From assembly GCA_050084985.1 (NCBI GenBank), contig JBITNC010000001.1, positions 7,936,001 to 8,000,000 of the forward strand: a stretch of DNA of 64,000 bases, written 5' to 3'. The DNA is from Nageia nagi. Its lineage: Eukaryota > Pinophyta. The notes beneath the pieces are model-generated. The model made no database searches and was not told the DNA's origin. It saw only the letters and a program-made list of their open reading frames with translations. Shown one piece after another: positions 57,450 through 64,000 of the stretch; the stretch's first letter is position 1, and each line of letters begins with the position of its first letter. The position numbers and the translations under genes are program-made.

Positions 57450-59345
57450 TTGCACCTATCATTTGTGAGTCCATCTAGATCACCATGTACACCAGTATAT
57501 TAGCTCTATCTCCTAATATTATGAGTAGAGCATCAATATAGGTACTGACCTCTACATTAAGGCCCATGCCCCCACTTCTCATGATCAAATCGCATCCCTC
57601 TCCCTCATAACTGCTACATAAGATATCAACAATATCTATAAGGTCCCAAACTAGTCCTTTATTGCTATCATGGTCACCTACTCGATCTTTAGCTGATCCT
57701 ATAGTATGTAAGCGAGCCCCTCTATAGTCACTCACATTATCTTAGTTATCACATGTGCTTCCTCTTTTATGGTCTTAGTGGCCTGCTCTCTTATCTGTTG
57801 GCTCTACATCGTGATCATCTATGCTTAAATGGTGTCAACTTATGCTTGTAGAGTGTCACACTCTACTCAAAGTTGCATAGTTTAAGGGTATTTGAGCTCC
57901 TATAGCTTGAATTATGGGTCCTACCATTGGGCTCCTCTATGTCCTCCTAATATGGCTACTTTAGGATGTATAGATCCATTGGAAGAGCCTCATGATCCTC
58001 TCCCTCATCATAGGCATCATTGCCCTCTTTGTCACCTTCACCCTAGGCATCATTGCCCTCTCCATCACCTTCACCCTGGGTATCATCACACCTCTCCCTC
58101 ATCTTCCTTGATCTTTTTAGTTACCTCCTTAACACCTAGGCTAACCCTTCCCTATGGGACCCATGGTTCTATAGTAGGTGCTCTCATTTAACTCTCTGTA
58201 ATTAGCCATTCCAAAAGCTAGTTCCTTAATGGGGTACACCATGCATCATATCTTATGTAGTGCTTTCATCATCCATCATTTCCTTAACAAATGGTGCATT
58301 TGGTGCCACATCCATCTCAATGTATGCCAACCTCAACCTCTTCAGGGCATCTCTATCCACCCTATTTTAAATTTCCAACTCTAGCGGTACATCATGTACC
58401 ATTCCATGCTAGTGTTGGACCCTCTCAAATTTAAATATTGCTACATCCCTCATGTGCCTCCCCCACACATGTTTGGTCCTGTAATCTCTCTCTAATTGTG
58501 TAATATCCTTTTCCCATGTGATACCTCCTTGATATGGATGATATATCATATTTTGGGATTGCAACCTTGCTAGCATGTCCCTGTACCAATCAATATGTCC
58601 CTAATGGGGATCCCTCCTTGATCACTCATGCTCATGCTCCTAGCACTGAGTGTATAATAGCTCTATCCCTACCATCAAGGGGATGTCCCTCATCATATTT
58701 AGTCTATGTACATTAACAATAATTCCATTTGTTCTCCCTTATCAAATATGTTCCTAGGCCCACACCTAGAGTAAGAGCGAGGTACTAACACCTCATTTTC
58801 CTCTAGCAACCACTACTAACTCTCTATAGGTATACACTAGCAATTTTGGCCCCCAAGAAAACATCATATCCTCTTGAACCATCCTAATGACCACCTTGAA
58901 CATGTTTCAAGGGAACCTAGGTCTCAAGGAATTTGGTAAGATAAAGAATGAAATTAGGAGCATAGCCATCACCTCCCTATGTTTGAGGTGACCCTACTGA
59001 TAAAGGGGAGTAATGAGCACCCCTCCATTAGAGAGGTCCTATGTTTGATAGCCCTCATTGATATAAGGTTTGATGACCACTATGTTAATGGTAATAATGA
59101 TTTGATCTCCCTCGAGTAGGACTCTAAAAATTCAATATATGTCCTCCAAAGTCACTATCATCTCCCATGTTGGGAGAAAAAATATGCATTAATTAGGATC
59201 AAAGTACCCTCAGAGTATGATCATGTAGGAGGTGTCTCCCTTGATAGGGAGAATCCTTGTGGCTCCTACAAGCCCCATCACCTCCAGCCAGTTCCAATTA
59301 GTTGGTGTCAATGCTGCTTGCACCTCTATCTAGAGTGGTTGAAAC
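57450..59345 (-). pseudogene. Plant-mobile-domain-like ORF, antisense to gag-pol
   Basis: The minus strand from about 59345 reads LTPTNWNWLEVMGLVGATRI, then (frameshift) LPTWEMIVTLEDIY and IFRVLLEGDQIII. This matches the signature of the plant mobile domain (hydrophobic AGL-like turn, then F.LP.GEMT.TL.DV..LLGLP). It continues with FFILPNSLRPRFPWNMFKVV, VQEDMMFSWGPKLL, then RYDYRTKHVWGRHMRDVAIF-like and DALKRLRLAYIEMD blocks. At 57985-58110 it has an acidic Gly/Glu/Asp repeat tail (GEGDGEGNDA). The later part suggests a coiled coil. PMD proteins occur in both host genes (MAIN/MAIL) and transposons. Its role in the element is unknown. Stops and frameshifts throughout. Confidence 0.6.
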
Positions 59346-61050
59346 TTATGCTTGAGTTTCATTTGGCATAAATTTTGAGAGGTTAGTATTTATCATGTCT
59401 ATTTCAAATTTAGTGACCTCTACATCTAAGTCAGTCCTATGTGTCACCTAGGATTTCCATTTGCATTTTCATCTAAGTTACATTTCTCATATTTCAAATG
59501 GTTTCACTTAAGTGAAAATCATTCTTATCAAGGGTGATTGGATCAACATAGTCATCTAGGTTTCAAATGATTGGTTAAGTCATCTGGATAATTTTTAGAG
59601 TCATCTTCCATCTAAACGACCCTTAAATCAGATCATCCAAGATCTGAATGATTTACAAAGTCTTATTTTTTAAAAAATAACTAACACCCAAGATAAAAAT
59701 TTAACAATCAATAGTTTACCATGGTCTAATAAAGCAACCAAATTTGTCTTTAATCTATTGAATAGTACTTTGTATTTTGTCTCAATATTTTAAAATTAAG
59801 GCCTATGCTTCTATATTGTGTTAGGTTTTAAGTTATAGTTTTACCCTACATTTTCTCAATAGGTGTGCTTAATCCTAATATATTATCTAAGCTACTATTT
59901 ATATTACTTGTACATGCAACTATAGGCATGTTTCCATATATTCTATGTGTTGGAGGGTTTATCATTACATTAAAACTATTATTTGCAACAACTAAAATCC
60001 ATTAAATTACAATGACAAGGAAGGTTTTGTTTCACCCTATGTTAAACCTATTTTCATCCAGTGTTTGCTTAACCAATGCAAAAGGAATGTAAAGTAAATA
60101 AATTCATTATTTCAATAATAACATATTGTTTGAAGTAACAAGATCATGCAATAACAAACACAAACATGAAAATCAAAGAAAAAATAAAAGAAAAGGGGCC
60201 TAATCTCTAATTACTAGTTCCCCTTTGAGAACATACTTCTCTTTTTAAATAACCATAATAGTCAATTGAAACACTTGCATGTAAACAAAAAAATAAGAAT
60301 AAAAAATAGTAAGTAAACCCATGAAATGAAAAATGTTCTTAACCTACTATTTTTGGTGGTGTTGTTTAGGGGTTTTAACCTATGGTCTATTGGTCAACTA
60401 AACTAGAAGGCCAAATTATTATTTAATATTTTTAAATAGTTTAGCAGTCAAGAAATCAAACTATAATAATAAGCAAAAAGTAAAGCAACAAGAAGCATGA
60501 GTTTGACCACCACCTTCTTGGGATGTGGTTCCTTCCCTCCACCAAGTGGACTTCCCATCAAACCCATCACTACCATCTTGTCTCTCTTCAATCTATCACC
60601 TTCTCTATTCAATTCATCATTCACTCAATAAAATTCAATAACAATAAATAAGTGCATAATAAAAATCAAAATGTAAACAATTCAAAATAATAGTCAAATC
60701 TCATTTTTACTTTTTATTTTTCCATTTTTCCCTAATCAGATCGTTTGGAACCCTATTCGATTGAATGATCCACCATTCATTTGAATGATTTTCTCTATCT
60801 TTATCATATTTTATCAACTTTTGGTCATGATTATCATTTATTAATCTATTCAATCAAACAGTCAGGCATCTTGCACCATCATCCATCACACCTTCCTATT
60901 TGAGGGTGAGAGATTCATGCATGATTTTAAACTGATCAATTTTTTATAATCTTAGTAGGTACATCATTAGCTTTGTTAAGGGCATGTTGAATGCATGGTC
61001 AACCTTTCTTGCATCATAAATATTTGTTGGATGATTATCAATTTGGCATG
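59346..61050. other. 3' region, no gene seen
   Basis: AT-rich and noncoding as far as I can tell; lies between the antisense ORF and the tandem repeats before the 3' LTR. Confidence 0.45.
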
Positions 61051-61235
61051 GTGGATTGGCAATCAACATATTCTGACATCATCATGTTCGACATGGTCAT
61101 TTTAGTTCCTCATGATGGATTAGTAATAAACATATTCTACCATCATGTTTGACATTGTCACTTTACCATGATATGATTGATTAGAAATTAACATACTCAG
61201 ATATCATCATGTTTGGCTTGGTCATTCTTGTGCAA
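61051..61235. repeat. About 62-bp tandem repeat, three diverged copies
   Basis: Units start near 61051, 61114 and 61175 and share GGATT(G/A), AACATA(T/C)TC, ATCATGTT(C/T)G and TGGTCA(T/C). They lie about 640 bp before the 3' LTR. Confidence 0.7.
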
Positions 61236-61470
61236 GCATCCTATGCTTGCATGCTATGATCCCATGCTTGGTAGGTCTATGTGCCTATGATCATTTCCCC
61301 TTAGCTGCTAGGGCAAAGCAAAGATCATTGTCATTGGGAACTTTTGTATGAGTGTCATACACTTGTGTGCTATGGTTCCACACTTGGTAGGTTTGTGAGC
61401 CTATGATCATCACCCTTCAACTACTGGGGCAAAGTAGAGTTAGACATCCTTCGACTGCTAGGGAAAAGTA
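61236..61470. repeat. About 120-bp direct repeat, two copies
   Basis: Both copies have TGCTATG(A/G)T(C/T)CCA(T/C)(G/A)CTTGGTAGGT, CCTATGATCAT and CTGC/ACTA(G/C)GGCAAAG. The start of a third partial copy (CGACTGCTAGGGAAAAG) follows near 61448. Confidence 0.65.
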
Positions 61471-61849
61471 GAGATCATTTTCCTTTTTGTACTTATATTA
61501 GTTTATATTAAATTTTTTCTTTATTAATGGCTACTTGATCTACTTGGGAAATTTTTTCATAGTTATAGTAGTACAAGATCCAATTCTATCTTATATGACT
61601 TATCATGTGCTGAAAATAAACTTCATTTGATCCTCATGGTACTCGATTATGTATTATACAGCCTATCATGCATCGAAATCATACTAGGGTTGAGTGATTA
61701 GGATGATCTTATAATACTTATCATGTGCTAAAACCAGCTCTCATCTTGAACATTGTGCTATCATAAATCATTTATCATTATTAACTATTAGGTTATTATC
61801 AAATTATTAGTTTAACATGTTTTTGTACTTAGCTTCTCATAGGTTCGAA

Positions 61850-61871
61850 GCTCAGCACAAAAAGGGGCAAC
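61850..61871 (+). other. Polypurine tract of the 18.8-kb element
   Basis: GCACAAAAAGGGGCAAC precedes the 3' LTR directly, as expected for the plus-strand priming site. It confirms plus orientation. Confidence 0.75.
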
Positions 61872-63066
61872 TGTAAACACCCTAAAAATACATTTTGCTT
61901 TGTTGAAAGGGTTACATTGACATTTTGGCATTTATCATGTATTATTCTATCATACTTGGCTAACATGTATTTATAGGTTCTTCAACCAGATTGATTGAGT
62001 CAATTTCAACCTTTAAGTTATTCTAACACTTTTATTACTAGTCACCTGGATGACTTGCTAGTTGCCTAGATGATATTGCAAGTATCATAATCACCTAAAT
62101 GATCTTGATTGAGTATAATAAAATCTAGTGGGTTCACATTTTGAGCCTCTTCTTATACATTTTTACATGTTCTTGCATAGACTCTATGAACTCTACATTT
62201 TCTTATGCTCATACTAGGGTTTTGTGACATCATTGCAAAGGCTACATCATATCTTAAGCTCTCCTCTCTACAACTTGGGCACACTTCACCATGCTTCATG
62301 GATTGAGGTACCTTTTAGTTATTTAAGATTTTCTTAGGTTATTAATGGTTGATTTCATAGTCAATTATAGATTTGAAGCTCAAAGTATTCTTAATTGAAG
62401 AGTTGTATCTTTGATTTAATCATAGATCTGCAATTGTGTGATACATTACATAGTTATTTAGGCTAATTCATCTTAGAGTTTTAAGCTAGGGTTTTAATTT
62501 TAAGGTCTAAACCCTGAGGTTTAAAAATTATTTATTGTTGATTCTCTAGCATTGGAGCATTTAGATCTATTCTTTGTAGCTTTAAATTCATAGTTATTAT
62601 TATCATACTTTTTCATTTGGATAGATATTTAAGTTTACATTATCTTCATCAAATATTTATCATAACTTTGTCAACTATCTTTATCATTTATCATTGTATA
62701 ATCATTTTCCCATAGTATTTATGAGTCTAAATCATTATTTCATCATAGGCATTGTGATCTTTTCTAGCAACCATTTGATTGTGGATTAGGGTAACTACAA
62801 CCTCTTGGAGTTGGGGTTTCACCTCAATTGGACAATCATAAGGTCTAAAGGACTTGTTATTTGAGGTCATCACTACTCTTTATTTTTTTCCTTTCATATC
62901 TTGACATCATTTGCATCATTGAAGCATAAAGGAATATCTCTAAACCCTCTCTTGTCATTATTTTCAAGTCATATCATAGGAAAAATATATTTGAATGAAT
63001 CAAGATTCTTTGAGTACTCATAAATATTGTGAGTGATTCAAAAGCCAGGATTTTGACCCATTCACA
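61872..63066 (+). repeat. 3' LTR of the 18.8-kb element
   Basis: A 1195-bp LTR that starts TGTAAACACCC and ends GACCCATTCACA, followed directly by the target CTTAT. It differs from the 5' LTR at many positions, which points to an old insertion. Confidence 0.9.
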
Positions 63067-64000
63067 CTTATCATTGACTATGAGTTTGTTAAATGCCCAA
63101 AAGTTGATACAAATTTTCCATGAATGATCCTTCTTATGAACCATTATAATAGGATAATAATGAGGACTTAAAATAGGTTGAATGATACTTGCTTCTAATA
63201 TTTCATTCACCAATTTATCAATCTCATTATTTTGTAGATAGAGGTAGCGATAAGAATGAAAGTTGTATGGATTCTTTATCAAAATTAATTAGATGGCATG
63301 ATCATGAGGAAGACATGGGGGAAACCCATTAAAAACTTTAAAAATACCTTCATGGTGTGCTAACAACTAATGAATTTCCTCTAGTTCACTATATCCTTTC
63401 TTTATTGGTTGGATTGATAATAATTGCACCACCATGCCTTTTCCTGCATCATGAAGAAGCTTTTCCATATAGTGGTAAATAATAATTTGTGATGGCATTG
63501 AGTGGATTCCCTTAAGAGTATATTTTTATCCCCTGACAATTAATTATATCTAAAGTTGAAAAAAATCCCAAAGGATAGGCCCCAACATTCACAACCATTG
63601 AGTGCCAAGGACCACATCGTATCCTCCAAATGGAAGGGAATACATGTCATTTTGTAATTGATATTCTTCCATGTTGAGTTTGAAATTTATATATGTTTCT
63701 TTACAAGAAATATTTCTACCATTACCAATCATAACTTCAAAACTATTTTGAGGTTGTAGATAACAATTAACATTTTTTGCTACCCTTGGGTCAATGAAAT
63801 TATGTGTGCTCCCTCAATCGATCAATACAACAAGATTTTATCCCTTTAAATATTCATAAAATCTAATAGTTTATGGGGAATGAAATTTCAAATTATTATT
63901 ACAAGAAATATTTGGAGTATCCTTAATGAAATTACTAGTTTCCTCCACCATGTACATGACTACATCCTTATATACCTCAAATGGTGGCTCGATTGGGATG
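63067..64000 (-). pseudogene. Chromovirus protease and start of RT
   Basis: The minus strand near 63830 reads ID, stop, GSTHNFIDPRVAKNV: the retropepsin motif DSGSTHNFI with its Ser codon now TGA. FKLNMEEYQ and GGYDVVLGTQWL follow, the flap and hydrophobic C-terminal blocks. RT begins at 63282 with YRYLYLQNNEIDKLVNEILE, ASIIQPILSPHYYPIIMVHK and WKICINFWAFNKLIVNDK. The end then meets the 18.8-kb insertion; RT goes on at 44257. Gag must lie beyond 64000. Confidence 0.8.

Larger units (their letters stand above)
44258..63066 (+). mobile_element. 18.8-kb Tat/Ogre-like Ty3/gypsy element, TSD CTTAT
   Basis: A complete 18,809-bp element has LTRs at 44258-45415 and 61872-63066 and CTTAT at 44253-44257 and 63067-63071. 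The 5' leader is long (1.5 kb); gag and pol follow on the plus strand with protease-linker, RT, RNase H, archaeal-type RNase H and integrase in that order. About 7.6 kb behind pol includes a decayed plant-mobile-domain-like ORF on the minus strand and tandem repeats. The size, the second RNase H and the long 3' region suit the Tat (Ogre-like) lineage. It splits the RT of the minus-strand chromovirus. The reading across the empty site gives NKLIVNDKFLIPIIDG, which proves the insertion point. Confidence 0.9.
38540..64000 (-). mobile_element. Ty3/gypsy chromovirus, broken by two insertions; runs off the right edge
   Basis: Minus-strand element whose 3' LTR is at 38540-38897. Its segments are 38540-40081, 42930-44257 and 63072-64000, about 3.8 kb in view. 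A CACTA element (40082-42926) and an 18.8-kb Tat-like element (44258-63066) separate them. Reading right to left: protease, RT, RNase H, integrase, chromodomain, LTR. The gag and 5' LTR must lie beyond 64000. The left flank is TTAAT (38535-38539), so the matching target duplication should follow the missing LTR. All domains contain stops. Confidence 0.85.

Noticed and set aside
57892-58191. 99-codon plus-strand His/Pro-rich ORF
   Set aside because: It is the complement of the acidic Gly/Glu/Asp tail of the antisense PMD-like ORF. The repeats explain its composition.
44258-63066. A virus or pararetrovirus integration
   Set aside because: LTRs, 5-bp target duplication, polypurine tract and gag-pol order show an LTR retrotransposon; no envelope or movement protein was seen.
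1-64000. tRNA, rRNA or other structural RNA genes
   Set aside because: No cloverleaf with A and B boxes or conserved rRNA segment was noticed. The tRNA-like motifs found are retrotransposon primer sites.

Overview
The window looks like nuclear DNA of a land plant with a large, old, repeat-filled genome. A gymnosperm (conifer-type) is my best guess. This is an inference from the AT-rich sequence, the plant-type histone H2B gene with a plant histone promoter octamer, the decayed plant LINE, Ty3/gypsy, CACTA and Mutator-like elements nested in one another, and the very low gene density. I see no bacterial, organellar or viral gene organisation. Only one gene looks intact: histone H2B on the minus strand (34546-34974).

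Layout. 1-2282: no gene; a 423-bp direct duplication and a short tandem repeat. 2283-23894: one decayed plant LINE of about 3.9 kb, broken by four separate LTR-element insertions, each with its own 5-bp target-site duplication. These are a solo LTR (2616-3760, AACTA), a small gag-only LTR element (5876-8293, ATTTT), a 12.8-kb Tat-like Ty3/gypsy element with coding on the minus strand (8516-21275, GTGCC) and a second solo LTR (21654-23044, GATCC). Removing the four insertions restores continuous LINE-like reading. 23900-33200: a truncated LTR edge with a tRNA-Met primer site, a second LINE ORF1 relic, a PPR-type pseudogene, a Mutator-like element carrying gene-like sequence (29293-30551), and several tandem repeats including a 323-bp duplication and a near-perfect hairpin. 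34546-35117: H2B and its promoter. 36150-36570: an unrecognised decayed ORF.

38540 to beyond the right edge: a minus-strand Ty3/gypsy chromovirus (LTR, chromodomain, integrase, RNase H, RT, protease). It is interrupted by a 2.8-kb CACTA element (TSD TAT) that carries what looks like the start of another H2B gene, and by an 18.8-kb Tat-like element (44258-63066, TSD CTTAT) inserted within its reverse transcriptase. The 18.8-kb element has gag-pol on the plus strand and a plant-mobile-domain-like ORF on the opposite strand behind pol.

All transposon coding regions carry stops and frameshifts, so none looks able to move by itself. The most unusual points are the different position of the extra RNase H domain in the two Tat-like elements (before RT in one, after RNase H in the other), their different accessory ORFs behind pol (one sense, one antisense), and the two DNA elements that appear to have picked up host-gene pieces. 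Domain calls were made by reading translations by eye; no database search was run.
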